64,000 nt of DNA from Prorocentrum cordatum (GCA_963575745.1 CAUYUJ010015517.1:169068-233067); one strand, 5' to 3'; positions 32,663 through 43,009 are shown, counted from the stretch's first letter. Numbers and translations are program-made. The notes: generated from the sequence alone by a model not told the origin.

Positions 32663-32760
32663 AGGTACCGCATCAACGCTGAGAAGTCAATGACCATGAA
32701 GGAATACAAGAAAGTTGCGAACCACGAGAAACGCAAGTGGGCCAAAATCTGGGATGAGAC
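32663..32760 (+). CDS. Orphan gene B, candidate exon
   Basis: The frame reads RYRINAEKSMTMKEYKKVAN then HEKRKWAKIWDET, rich in Lys, Trp and aromatic residues. Acceptor AG is at 32659-32660. A GC-type donor may lie at ACAG|GCCATT. The phase to the preceding exon is not resolved. Confidence 0.45.
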
Positions 32761-32941
32761 AGGCCATTGCACCGTTCCGTGTCCGCCTTGACGGAAGGAA
32801 AATGGGGATAGAGAGGATCAAGGAGGATGAGGAGGATTGATTGCGAATTCATGACACGCCCATGCGTATTCACGCATTGTACTCTGCCTCGTCACTACAG
32901 CGTTCCTGGCTTATGTGGTTTGCTGTTTGCCTGTGCGAGGC

Positions 32942-33030
32942 GACTGGGACAAAGTGATGGCGGCCAAGACGGAATACATGGAGCAGAAGAAGACCAGCAA
33001 AAAAGAGGGCGGCTGGACCGACTGTGTGGG
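32942..33030 (+). CDS. Orphan gene B, candidate exon
   Basis: The frame reads DWDKVMAAKTEYMEQKKTSK then KEGGWTD. A possible donor is CGACT|GTGTGG. The charged helical composition matches the other exon candidates of this cluster. Confidence 0.45.
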
Positions 33031-33401
33031 CAGATGAGGGGATGCAGGGAGTACGGAGTTGCACTGGATGTTGACCTTTCAATCGTTGCAGTACTTATGC
33101 GCTTATACATAGGTATGCGTTTCGATGTACACACATATATACATACATGTGCAGAGACCTGATACACTGAATCATGGACATTGGTCTGGTATGATCTGTC
33201 TCTATATGTGTATTGTAGACATAGGTATATATGTATGTATACGTGTGCTTATGTTGACTTCGTGACTTCCGTGGTATACTGCTAGTGTGACACTCGTTAT
33301 CATCGTGTTCCTGGGCATTGTAGTTGATTCGTCGATCTCTTTGTGTCGTAAGGCTGCTGAGGCAGCAGAAGGCAGTCGCCCTGTTAGCGCATGTGCTGCA
33401 G

Positions 33402-33490
33402 CCTCCCAGGAAAACTGCTGATAAGATACTCACGGACCTCGGCTGGCGCCCCGAGATCGCGAACACGGAGTTCGGGATCAGGACAGCCTT
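33402..33490 (+). CDS. Orphan gene B, candidate exon
   Basis: After the acceptor GCTGCAG (33401) the frame reads PPRKTADKILTDLGWRPEIA then NTEFGIRT. The Trp-containing, balanced composition suggests real coding sequence. The donor is not a clear GT. Confidence 0.45.
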
Positions 33491-33703
33491 TTGTTGTGCG
33501 AGTGTGACGGCGAGCGGACACGGGGGAAGGCGAGTGCGGGGAGGAGGGAGATAAGTAGAGATGGGACGGGAGATGGACTGTGGACGGGAGGAGGCGTTGG
33601 GGGATTAGATGAAGGAATCGACGCTGCCTGCAATCGTTCAAGTTCGACCTCACCGACGGGAGGCCAATGTCGCAAACGATTGTGCCGCGCCATGCGGCTG
33701 CAG

Positions 33704-33782
33704 GCAGCACGAGACCATGAAAGCCATCGTCGCCTACTGCGAGAAGGTCGATGGCTACACCCAGGCGGGGCTCGGGGACTGA
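33704..33782 (+). CDS. Orphan gene B, candidate exon
   Basis: After the acceptor GCTGCAG (33703) the frame reads QHETMKAIVAYCEKVDGYTQ and closes at TGA 33780-33782. It may be a terminal exon, or it may end earlier at a GC-type donor (CCCAG|GCGGGG). Confidence 0.4.
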
Positions 33783-34497
33783 GCTGACGCTGTGTTTTGA
33801 TGTGTAGTAGCATCTCGTAGCTCGTGCCAGTGGGGCTGATGCCAGTAGTGGTGAGCCCAGTTTCCACGTAGACATGCGCATGTGTGTATATATGTACAAA
33901 TGTATACACCCATATGTGTGTATGCATGTATGCTGCATGTATGTATGTACGCACTTACGTGCATACGTATGTATGTATATATATATGTGTAGGTATGTAT
34001 GCCTGCATGTACGTACTACATATAGCAAGCCATGTGTACCCACTAACGGCCCCTGTACATATATGAACATATAGTGCACGCGCCGACTTTAATGTTTAGA
34101 CCTGCATACGCCAGCGTCGACATGCTGTGTGTGGCGGCTGGCCTGTATCACCGTACAGTATCATACAGTTGGTGGTAACGTATACACATGAACATGTATG
34201 TGTACATCTATTTAGATGTTTACACATGTTCATACCGAACACCATAGGTCAGTGCATACAGCTACTAATGCACAACTGCGTGCATCCAATCGGCACCGAT
34301 ACACAGTCAGAGTTCAGCGTCGATGCATGGCCCAGCGTGTGCGCAGATGCGAAAGCAAGCTCAGGACAAGACAGCGGCAGCGAGGTGGAGAAAGAGAGAG
34401 AGAGAGAGAGATATAAAGAGAGAGATAGAGAGGGAGAGAGAAAAAACAGAGAGGGGGAACAGAGAACGGATAATGGTTAGCGCAGGTGCACCCGCAG

Positions 34498-34548
34498 CAC
34501 GGCATCACGTTGTACAAGGAGTTGAGCTTCTCAGAGATGATGGAGAAT
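34498..34548 (+). CDS. Orphan gene B, candidate 51-nt exon
   Basis: Acceptor GCACCCGCAG (34497) and donor AAT|GTTCAT (34549) enclose exactly 17 codons: HGITLYKELSFSEMMEN. Both borders and the phase (0 to 0) are clean. Confidence 0.5.
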
Positions 34549-34781
34549 GTTCATCCTTTTATTGATTCTCTCGTGCTTCCCCGCTGGTTGGTTCACTCGC
34601 AGTGGTCATCGTGTGACCCTTACTCTTGCATTAGCGTTGCTGGACCTCGTGATATTTGCTCTGGCTGTGTGTGTGCGCGGCCGTCGGCAGGCAGGTGCGC
34701 ATGTGCAGACCACAGCGTGCATACACGCCATGGTATGCAGATGTTATGGCTGGCATGTCGCGCCAGCAGGTTCATTCCCAG

Positions 34782-34877
34782 AAGAAGGAGACCAAGATGG
34801 ACGGCCACGAGATCGACGCAGGGCAGCTCGGCACTCAGCTGGGTGCGCGTTCGAGCAAGTACATGAAGAGCATGAAG
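34782..34877 (+). CDS. Orphan gene B, candidate 96-nt exon
   Basis: Acceptor CATTCCCAG (34781) and donor AAG|GTAGGA (34878) enclose exactly 32 codons: KKETKMDGHEIDAGQLGTQL then GARSSKYMKSMK. It joins in phase 0 to the 51-nt exon upstream. This is one of the best-bounded exons in the window. Family unknown. Confidence 0.55.
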
Positions 34878-35173
34878 GTAGGATTCGGGGAGGGACAGGG
34901 CGCTGTTTACCGAGTCGTGCTGGTATGTGGTTTCAGAGCGCCACCTCGAGACTGCAAGTTCAAGATGAGTGATCGCGCGTATCTTGACCCTGGGAACGCG
35001 TGGTAGTTGGATATCCTGAAGGGAAGGCCAGGGATTATGAGATGTGTTTCAGCTGGACAACAGGGTTAGATGGTTGTAGGGACCTTGAGCTGTTCAGGGC
35101 TCTTGAGATGCTGGGGTGTTTAGTGGGCACGCGTGGTCTGGTCGGGGTAGGGCAAATGCACGGGGGAGGGCAG

Positions 35174-35243
35174 GTGGAGCACGCCAGCTCGGCTGGTAGC
35201 AGCTACGACAGCTATTCGTCGGACCACTCTTTTGCTCTGCCAG
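35174..35243 (+). CDS. Orphan gene B, candidate exon
   Basis: Acceptor GGAGGGCAG (35173) and donor CCAG|GTTCAT (35244) enclose VEHASSAGSSYDSYSSDHSF then ALP plus one base, a Ser-rich, probably disordered segment. Confidence 0.45.
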
Positions 35244-35501
35244 GTTCATGCTGAATCTCTCCAACGTTGTTATCACGTGTGCAATCACAGCTGTCGTGCA
35301 CGCTTAATGTGTTTTTACTTGTATGTAAATCATCGCACCTCTCGGGCCCCACTCCAGGCCCATCCGCCCTCCTCGGCCAGCCTGCCGTTCAGTCGGATCG
35401 GCATAACTCGAATTGGCGATGCATTTCCTCAGCGTTGAGACCTTCAACCATCCACCCGAACGTCTGGTTGAGGGCCTGAACGCCTCGCTACTTCTCCGCA
35501 G

Positions 35502-35625
35502 GACGAGGAGCCTCAGCCTACCCAGGGACCTTCTAGCAGTGCGGCTGGATCATCTGGTTATGTCCGCGACGAGAGAGCAATGGAGACGGCCAGCATGTTG
35601 GGAGAGGCATCGCATATCGGATGCG
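35502..35625 (+). CDS. Orphan gene B, candidate exon
   Basis: After the acceptor CTACTTCTCCGCAG (35501) the frame reads DEEPQPTQGPSSSAAGSSGY then VRDERAMETASMLGEASHIG. The acceptor is strong and the composition protein-like. The donor is not clear. Confidence 0.45.
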
Positions 35626-35770
35626 TACTTGGATCCTACGTGGCGGGGGGGGAGGCTGGTCGACCCTCGCGAAGAAGAGGGATCCATGCTGGAGGTTGGA
35701 AACTCGTCTTGATTGTGGCGGTGGCTACGATGATGATAGCAATGACGATGGTGACGACGACAATGACTAG

Positions 35771-35812
35771 TCAGTACCACCAACACCATAGCTATGGTGT
35801 TGGTGGTACTGA
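35771..35812. repeat. 42-bp perfect palindrome, no spacer
   Basis: The 21 bases from 35771 are the exact reverse complement of the 21 from 35792 (core CACCATAGCTATGGTG). There is no loop, so it can extrude as a cruciform. It lies at the edge of a GAT array in a presumed intron. Confidence 0.95.
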
Positions 35813-35935
35813 TGATGATGGTGATGGCGGTAATGGTGAAGATGATGTTGCGTCTGCTGATGGTGGTGATGCCGATGGTGATGATGTTGATACTGATGAT
35901 GATGGTGATGATGGCCATGCTGAGGTGACGATGGT
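35813..35935 (+). repeat. GAT-rich array
   Basis: GATGATGGTGATG-type trinucleotide repeat between the perfect palindrome and the imperfect palindromes that follow. Confidence 0.8.
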
Positions 35936-36032
35936 GATGGTGGCGGCGCCGTCGATGGCGATCGTCATCGACGTCGCCACCATCACGTCGACTGTCGACG
36001 TCGTCGCCACGTCGACGTGGCGGCGACGACGA
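35936..36032. repeat. Cluster of imperfect palindromes
   Basis: Three palindromes in a row. 35936-35984 is centred near 35961 (GATGGCGATCGTCATC core, one mismatch and a 3-bp indel). ACGTCGAC-T-GTCGACGT lies at about 35986-36002. 36000-36032 is centred on GCCACGTCGACGTGGC. GTCGAC recurs throughout. Confidence 0.8.
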
Positions 36033-36140
36033 CTGAGTCGACGAAGACGGCCGACGACGGACAAAGGCGGACGAGGGCGACGATGAGGGCGAGGTTGCCT
36101 GGGCACGATGGTGATGACGATGACGATGATGGTGCGACAG

Positions 36141-36268
36141 CGGGGGAGGCGAAGTCGAAGGCGGGCGTCCTGGCGCCGTTCAGAACCGAGATTGAGAAGC
36201 ACGCGACCGACATCACGGACGCGACCAAGACCATCACGCAGATGATCCAGGGGACGTCCATGTCTTAG
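36141..36268 (+). CDS. Orphan gene B, candidate exon
   Basis: After the acceptor GGTGCGACAG (36140) the frame reads EAKSKAGVLAPFRTEIEKHA then TDITDATKTITQMIQ, closing at TAG 36266-36268 unless it splices earlier near CAG|GGGACG. The charged amphipathic helix resembles the following exon candidates in style. Confidence 0.5.
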
Positions 36269-36389
36269 CATTGCTTGCTGGTGTCGCCGTCCCCCTCCCA
36301 CATCGATGGTGCATGGTTCTCTGATGTTTCGCATTATCTGAAATTGCTTCCGTTCGCATGCGTATCTCATGTTAGCAGGACGTCTGCAG

Positions 36390-36492
36390 CAATGCCGTGC
36401 ATCGTCGATCGCTCATTGCGCCGAGGTGTGACGATGACATCAAGGGTGTGAAATCCACCATCGAGCAGGCCATTGCAGCTTACTTGTCTTGA
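36390..36492 (+). CDS. Orphan gene B, candidate exon
   Basis: After the acceptor CGTCTGCAG (36389) the frame reads RCDDDIKGVKSTIEQAIAAY then LS and TGA. A donor GTCTTG inside the last codons (36485) would allow it to be internal. Confidence 0.45.
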
Positions 36493-36549
36493 ATGTGGCA
36501 TTGCAGCGCTAGGGGACTAGAGCGATAGAGTGTATATAATATATGAGTG

Positions 36550-36715
36550 CGAGGGAGGGATGGAGGGATAGAGAGAGAGGGGGAGCGAGCGAGAGAGAAC
36601 ACCCAATCAAGAGGCAATACATTAAGCACAGAAGAGAGAGAGAGAGGAGAGAGGAGAGAGGGGAGGGGGAGGGAGCACGAGAGAGAGAGAGAGGGAGAGA
36701 CACAGTTCACGAGAT
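36550..36715. repeat. GAGAGA purine tract
   Basis: Imperfect GA/GGGA run, with a similar one at 34385-34460. It is simple sequence only. A possible coding scrap (EFKTELESTIDVGQQLSG) lies just after it at about 36726-36780. Confidence 0.7.
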
Positions 36716-37075
36716 ATGTGCGCCCAGAGTTCAAAACTGAGCTCGAGTCGACGATCGACGTTGGCCAACAACTATCTGGAACGGGGGCTGGAAGAGTGGA
36801 CAAGCGCAGCCAGGATCAGGACGCCAGGCGAACAGAGGGGGGTACGAGAATAAAGAACATCGAGGAACGATGGTAAGAGGGGAGAGGATATGCATCCACC
36901 CAGCCCTCACCTCCCCCCCTGGCTCGCCTCCAGTATGCCAACGAAGAATGGTTTCGATGCCGCTCTCCTCTCACTCCTCCTCAGACTCGTCCTTTACTTG
37001 CGCTCGCCCTCACACCCCTCACCTTTTCGCAGTGCGCGTCACGATCACGAGTTCCATGTATAGATCTAGCTAGAG

Positions 37076-37135
37076 GCCAAGACGTTCCTGGGCGCCATCA
37101 AGCCCGTGATGGACACGTTCCAGCAGGCCCAGGAG
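37076..37135 (+). CDS. Orphan gene B, candidate 60-nt exon
   Basis: Between AG (37074-37075) and the donor GAG|GTATTA (37136) lie exactly 20 codons: AKTFLGAIKPVMDTFQQAQE. The helical composition and clean borders match the neighbouring exon candidates. Confidence 0.5.
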
Positions 37136-37992
37136 GTATTAGCCAAGGCAGGGTCGGCGTGATGCATCGAGTACGTCATCGCGGCTTGGGCGCGTCCATG
37201 TGGCGTCGTTGCAGCAGTGCCACCGACGGGGACACAGAGGTTCGACATTTTTTTGAAAAACTGCGTCCCTAGAACTCTCGACCCACTCCCCAGGACAAGT
37301 GTTGTATCCTAAACCGTTGGTTGACGAACCCAGGGCCTGAAACAATCCGTCTTGGCCTTTGCGCGTTGGATCTCTGCTGAGTGCCATGTTCAGGCCCAGG
37401 TTTTGGGGCGCCGCGCGCGTGCTCAAGTGCACTAGTGCACTTGAACACGCACGCGGGGTACGCATGAGGAGGGTGAGGATGAGGGCGAGGATGAGGAAGG
37501 CGTAAGTGGCATGAGAGATGTTGGTGCATTGGCACAGCCAATGCTGGCACGTCGCGGGCGGCGCTCGACATCTATACAGACTCCCGTTCCCGTGGGAGCA
37601 CGCTCTGAGAAACAATGCGGCTGCGCTCGGTTGATCATGCTCGCAGCCAGGTGTTCGCATGCCATTGCGCAGCCAGTGGAGGGGAAGTCCAGGAGTGGGC
37701 GCGTGGCATTGTTCAACATCAATATAAATACATGTATGACGACATGTGTATGTATTCGGATCTATCTGTAAGTATAGGTATACATATGTAACGACATGTG
37801 TATTACATATAAAGGTATGGGTAACACATGTCATCATGTATATGTGCAATCGGCCAGCATTGATGTGTGTAGGTCTTCCTTGATTCGCGAATGTGCGTGT
37901 TCCTCCATGCGCGAGCTCAGACCAGGTGTCGTTGTATCGCCTGCTGTGCACACTCAGATGTTTGCTCACATCGTGAACGGTCGTTCTCGCAG

Positions 37993-38111
37993 TGTCTCGA
38001 TTGGGTCAGAGCTTGACCGAATGGAACGCGGAAGTGATATCCGCTGCGCCCCTCCCCGAATCCATCGCCCCACCGTTCCGTCGAGCACGGTGTACTGAGC
38101 CACGAGCTTGA
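37993..38111 (+). CDS. Orphan gene B, candidate terminal exon
   Basis: After the acceptor TCGTTCTCGCAG (37992) the frame reads SRLGQSLTEWNAEVISAAPL then PESIAPPFRRARCTEPRA and TGA at 38109-38111. It is the last good plus-strand exon before the transposase-like pseudogene. Confidence 0.45.
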
Positions 38112-38409
38112 GCATGCAGTCATGGGGAGTGCAATGAGGAGGACACCCTCAGGAGTCATGAGCAGGACCTCGCAGGCAGGCAGGCCTTCCTTCCCAAAGG
38201 GAGAGCGCCGATGCGCGCAGTGGGAGATGTCGACTGCAGAGCTGTGCCATCCAGCGGTCGACCGTTCTGTGCAGGGCGCAGTGGGGGGTAAGAAGCAGGT
38301 CAGGACAGGACTCGTGCGCTAAGGCTCAAGGCTCAAAGCTGTTTTACATATTTGTTATCCATAAGTTTCACCAGTCCACTTCAGCATAATTCAGTTTCAC
38401 ACTTACTTC

Positions 38410-40530
38410 TTGTTTCACTTGACCTTGCTCCGAGCTTCACGCCGAATGGCGGCTCGGGCGTCTGCTGAGACTTTGACTCTAGAAGAACGCCCCGAGACCC
38501 CGCGAGAGACAGATGGCGGGGATGGCCTCAGAAGGTACCTGTTGAGCCAGTATCAGGAAGGCCTCATGCCAGCAACGATGGTGAACACTATTGCGTGGCA
38601 TGCCCAACGGGGAGGTTGCAACGGCGTGGGGGATCTAGCACATCCTCCAGAGAGCACCCACCACGCGGCACTCCTGAGAAATGCGATCCAGGCTCGCTCC
38701 GAAGAGACGTTCTTCCGCCCCCTGATTCCGATGTGGGACAAAGAGACAGATTCCAGAATCCACGTGCGGTTGCCCATGAACCTTCCCTTCGATCAATTCG
38801 CGGATGCTTTTCGGGAGGACCCGTCGGCGTGGAACCCAGACAACTTCGAGGCTGCAGATATTCCACCGACATTCACGAATCATCCGGTGGCCCTGGCGAA
38901 TCCAAAGAAGGCGTGTCCGCTCGGTTATTTCAGCGACGGGTTCCCCATCACAAAGAAAGATAGTTGCATTGCCCATTATTTCAGCAATAGTTTAACTGGC
39001 GTGAGATATCTTATTGCCGTCGTTCGCAAAAGTGATTTATGCAGGTGCGGGTGCAAAGGGTTTTGCACCCTCGGCACCATTCTTCGAGTCATAGCGTGGG
39101 CCTTCAATGTTATGGCTATTGGGTTGTATCCTTCCCACGACCACGAGAACAAACCCTTCGAAGATTTGGTGCGCGCAAGTAAGTATAATTTTCCTATTGC
39201 TGACAACTGGGTTGGTGCGCTGTGCGAACTGCGTGCAGACCTCCTGGAAATTTTCGAAAGGATAGGAGTGAAGACATTTAAGAATGTTATTAACCCGTGC
39301 TTTGCGTGCAGCGCCAACAAAAAAACAGTTATATGATTTTCCGACTTCCATCGGGGCAATGGAATGGGTCCCCAGAGATGAAGTGGCATACAACATCATG
39401 ATGCACCGTTCACTGGTGACTAAAACAATTGTGTCTCGACAGCAGCTTCGCCGACTGATGAGGTGCATGCACCTGGACGACGCCTTGGGCGGATACGGCC
39501 TGCACACGTCGTTTCCTGAACTCGGTCTCGAGAAGGGCTACAGGCTCATAGAGGACGGCAACTTGCACGACGTTCATGCCCTCAAAGACGCAGATGTTCC
39601 GATCGACCTTACATTTTTCAACACAACTGTAAATATGGGGTTGAACCTCATATGCCCTCTCTTTCGGATTGCAGGGTTTACATACTCAATGATACACTTG
39701 GACGCTATGCACATCCTAGATCTGGGAACCAGCCAGTACCTCATCGGGGCCATTTTTCTTCTCATGGTGAAGAAGAACTTTGCTAGGTCGAGGCATTTCA
39801 GGCTTGAGGGTCGGCGCACGGCCAACATCACCCACCTACGGAGGCTGCGCGGGCTAGGGAACCTACCAGAGACGACCCGTTGCCAGGGATGCTTTTTTTG
39901 TTTGTGCATGAGCCCGCCACTCGAGGGGCGACGGGGAACACGGGACCGAAACGCATTTTCTGGCAACGGGGTCATTTTCTTCGAAGCCCCACCCCCACCC
40001 GCCCGAGGCGATTGAGGGTCTTCTACAAGATGAACCCCAGAACTGGTAGTGGAGTTAGGTCAAGGATCGACAAGATCAGCCTGAAGATGTTTTCTAAGGG
40101 ACGGTTGCAGGCGAAGGCGGCAGAGACAAAGCATCTTCTGCCATTCGCGCAGCTGCTTCTGTCAGAGAACCAGTCCCTCCTGTCTGATAAGGACAAGCTG
40201 CTGAATATGGCGTGCACTGAGCTCGTCAAACTGCATGACGTCATGGCAGCGAATCCTCGGGTCATGACCGAGAGCGCCGCTAAGAGCCTCCAGCGACACA
40301 TGTTGCGTTTTTTACGGTTTTGGCACAGCTGGGGGGGACACGTGGTGTTCAAACACCACATGTCGGTGCACCTTGTTGCGAATGCTTTGAAGCATGGCAA
40401 CCCAAAGTTTTACACGTGCTACCCCGACGAGCGGTTCAACCGAGTCATGGGGCGCGTTGCAAAGTCAGTGCACGGTGGTTCTACGTTTTACAGCACAATG
40501 CTGGGAAAAATTATTCCTTCGCGGTGCTGA
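38410..40530 (+). pseudogene. Transposase-like multi-copy protein, frameshifted
   Basis: Three overlapping plus-strand frames form one protein of about 690 residues. 38410-39336 gives an N-terminal part with FREDPSAWNPDNFEAADIPP, CRCGCKGFCTL (Cys cluster) and IGLYPSHDHENKPF. After a shift in a 7-A run near 39320, 39320-40015 continues with QLYDFPTSIGAMEWVPRDEV, SRQQLRRLMRCMHLDD and, near 39700, MIHLDAMHILDLGTSQYLIG. After a second shift between about 39880 and 40020, the last part reads SLQRHMLRFLRFWHSWGGHV, VVFKHHMSVHLVANALKHGN and YTCYPDERFNRVMGRVAKSV, to TGA at 40530. The DxMHxLDLG box recalls the RNase H-like core of CACTA/Plavaka-type transposases. That assignment is tentative. Terminal repeats were not found. 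Confidence 0.6.
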
Positions 40531-40561
40531 CTAGTCCAGTGTCCTTCTTGCTTCCCCCAAA

Positions 40562-40702
40562 ATCCTCGATCCTCCCCCTCCCCCTCCCCTTCCTCCTCCT
40601 CCTCCTCCTCCCCCCTCCTCCTCCCCCTCCCCCTCCTCCTCCTCCTCCTCCTCCTCCTCCTCCTCCTCCTCCTCCTCCTCCTCCTCCTCCTCCTCCTCCT
40701 CC
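40562..40702. repeat. CTC trinucleotide array
   Basis: Nearly pure CTC/CCT run immediately after the transposase-like stop. Confidence 0.9.
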
Positions 40703-40978
40703 TTCGATCGGCTGGGACGGCGCGCGAGACCGTCGGCTCCCCTGGGGGTCGGCTGGGGCCGCGCGCGGACCGTCGGTCTTCTGGGGATCGGCTGGGACTG
40801 CGCGCGGAAACGTCGTCCCTCGGGGGTCGGCTGGGGCCGTGCGCGGGACCGCTGGTCCCCTGACGGTCGGCTGGGACTGCGTGCGGAACCGATCGGCTCC
40901 CTCGGGGGTCAACTGGAGCCGCACTGGCCCCCTCGAGGGTCGGCAGGGACTGCGAGCGGAACCGTGCGTCCCAGGGCC
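40703..40978 (+). repeat. GGTCGGCTGGGGCCG minisatellite
   Basis: Five to six degenerate copies of a 50-55 bp unit: GGGGTCGGCTGGGRCYG, GCGCGGRACCG, TCGGTCCCCT. No gene. Confidence 0.75.
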
Positions 40979-40984
40979 TTCGAC

Positions 40985-41220
40985 CTTTCTCCTCCCCCTC
41001 CTCCTCCTCCTCCTCCTTTTCTCCTCCTATTCCTCTTCCTCCTCCTCCTCCTCCTCCTCCTCCTCCTCCTCCTCCTCCTCCTTCTCTTCATATAGATATA
41101 TACATATATCCTCGATCCTCTTCCTCCTCCTCCTCCTCCTCATCCTCGATCGTTTTCCTCCTCCTTTTCCGTTTCCTGCTCCTTTTCCTCCTCCCCCTCC
41201 TCCCCCTCCTCCTCCCTGCA
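40985..41220. repeat. CTC/CTT pyrimidine array
   Basis: Trinucleotide array interrupted by a short ATATACATATAT segment (41094-41110). Confidence 0.85.
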
Positions 41221-41822
41221 TCCTCCCTTGCTAAGGGAGACAGAAAGAGGGAGATGAGGAGATCACATGAGGCCTCGCCCCTTCGGTTCTCACCCCTCCA
41301 TGTTTCACCATCGGGCGCCGCAGGGCGCGCATCCCGACAGTACTGTTGCATGTGCTATGTGTGGACGGATGGACGTGCGCGCTGACTCGAGTCGGAAATG
41401 TGCGGGACCATCCAGGTCGTCGTCTGTTTCTCCCGCGCCCGTGCCTCTGCCCCTGCCCTTGCCCCCATCCGTCGGCGGCGCTTGGCGGCCGCCGGATACA
41501 ACGCAGCAACAGGGAGATCGCTGCATGGGCCCCCTTCCGTACTCTTCTCGTTCCTCTTCCCTGCCTCCCGTTCCCGCTCACCACCACCCCGCCCCCCGTC
41601 GTCCCCTTCGCCGTCCCTCCGATGGGAAACACGGCGGGCCCAGGGACCGCGCGTCTGGGGTTGACCCCTCGATGCCCACCGCCAGGCTGTCCTGTTGAGG
41701 GTGTGTCAACATATGACGTATTTGCACGTATGTATTTGTATGCAGGACACGTCCTTGTCCGTACATACGCATATCACATATAAATGTATACACAGACGTA
41801 CACACGTTATACAGACGTATGC
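41221..41822. other. No supported gene
   Basis: GC-rich unique sequence followed by CACG/TATG low-complexity sequence. No convincing frame. Confidence 0.35.
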
Positions 41823-41828
41823 AAAATC

Positions 41829-41832
<4 letters not shown>

Positions 41833-41867
<35 letters not shown>
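41833..41867. repeat. TA dinucleotide run
   Basis: Alternating AT/TA tract of about 34 bp. Confidence 0.85.
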
Positions 41868-41869
<2 letters not shown>

Positions 41870-41892
41870 TATACACACGTACGAATGTGTAA

Positions 41893-41980
41893 ACGGCTGC
41901 AACGTCTGCAACGTTGCAACGGCTGCAAGGACTGCAGCGGCTGCAAGGACTGCAACGGCTGCAATGTCTGCAACTCTTGA
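41893..41980 (+). repeat. CTGCAACGG minisatellite
   Basis: About nine copies of a 9-bp unit (GGCTGCAAC, GTCTGCAAC, GACTGCAAG). Confidence 0.8.
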
Positions 41981-42094
41981 CTTGCACGCGACTGGGTTTC
42001 GTTGATTGTGTTGCGCGTGAATTGGTTTCGTTTTCACAACGTGTTCGATAAACCTTTGTTGTGATTTTTTTTTTTCAAACGCTTGATTTATTTT

Positions 42095-42116
42095 CAATCC
42101 GCTTCGGAGCGGATTG
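42095..42116. repeat. Hairpin at the end of retroelement copy 2
   Basis: CAATCCGCT and AGCGGATTG form a 9-bp stem around a TCGG loop, overlapping the 37-bp exact repeat. Confidence 0.7.
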
Positions 42117-42143
42117 AAAAAATCATGACCCAGGATCTCTGGG
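42107..42143 (-). repeat. 37-bp exact repeat, copy 2
   Basis: Exact reverse complement of 19270-19306. It marks the downstream (minus-strand) end of the partial retroelement copy. Confidence 0.85.
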
Positions 42144-42951
42144 AACTGGTTGTACTGGATGGACTTGCTCTGAGCTCCACCAACTTTTCCAACTCGTCCT
42201 TGTAGCACACAGCGGTTGCCCATGTAGGCTGTTTCGTGGGCACCGCTGCCAGTGCGTACCTGTCAAATGCAATTGCCCACTGCACGAACGACCTGAAGAA
42301 CCGGCGGGTTGCTGCAGCACTCCGCAACGCACTGGCGAGCTGGCCAAGTTGCGACAAAGGTCGACGGGTCGAGCGGTGTACCCCATTCGCCTCCCGTGAG
42401 CGCTTTCCCTCCGATTGTATCCGAAGACAGCCAAAATGGCAGGACCTCTTTGGCCGTCAGGTCTATGTACGAGAACGGTTCCCGCTGGTCTTTCTCAGCG
42501 GCAACGTTCTCTGCGCGCAAAACCCGCCACGCCAACTCCTCCGCCTGCATGTGGAACGGGAGTGCATCGAGACCCGCTTTTGCCAGCTTGTCTGTAGCAT
42601 TCACCTTTTTCAGGCGCTACTGCTGAAAGCTTGGCCACCACCTCGGCAGAATACCCGGGCTCAACCATGTCCAAGACGTCCTGCTGCATGGCTTGGGGGA
42701 GTGACTGCTGGGTCTGCGGGGTGAGAACAGATGCAGCAAGTGCTGATGAGGCTCCACTGCTCTGCCTCCCTGGGTTTGCCCAGCGAATCGCTCGACGAGC
42801 TAAGCCTAGCACTGGTAGGGATAAATCTGGTTTCGCGTCGCTCTCTTTTAGGCCAACTAACTGGCCTGGCTCAGACACCCCACTGTCCGTGAAGTGCGCC
42901 TCTGTCGCCCTCAACACCTCGGGCGTCGGCTCCTTGGCGTCCACCGACTGA
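42144..42951 (-). pseudogene. Retroelement copy 2: leading ORF region, partial
   Basis: On the minus strand, 42944 starts MDAKEPTPEVLRATEAHFTD and runs to about 42600. A second frame (42604-42263) reads LAKAGLDALPFHMQAEELAW, then FSYIDLTAKEVLPFWLSSDT. A third (42357-42144) reads AAATRRFFRSFVQWAIAFDR. Together they look like one protein broken by frame changes. It sits directly after the leader shared with copy 1 (43010-43605), in the position of the first ORF, so a gag-like role is likely. No RT or recombinase follows, so this copy is truncated. Confidence 0.5.
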
Positions 42952-43009
42952 GGAAGCTGTTCAATGTCACCTCCTCCATGGGTCGCCTGTGGGGGATCTG
43001 AAGCAGAGA

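Noticed and set aside
38122-38322. 66-residue ORF just before the transposase-like region
   Set aside because: It has a clean ATG and stop, but the composition is unconvincing and there is no splice or family evidence.
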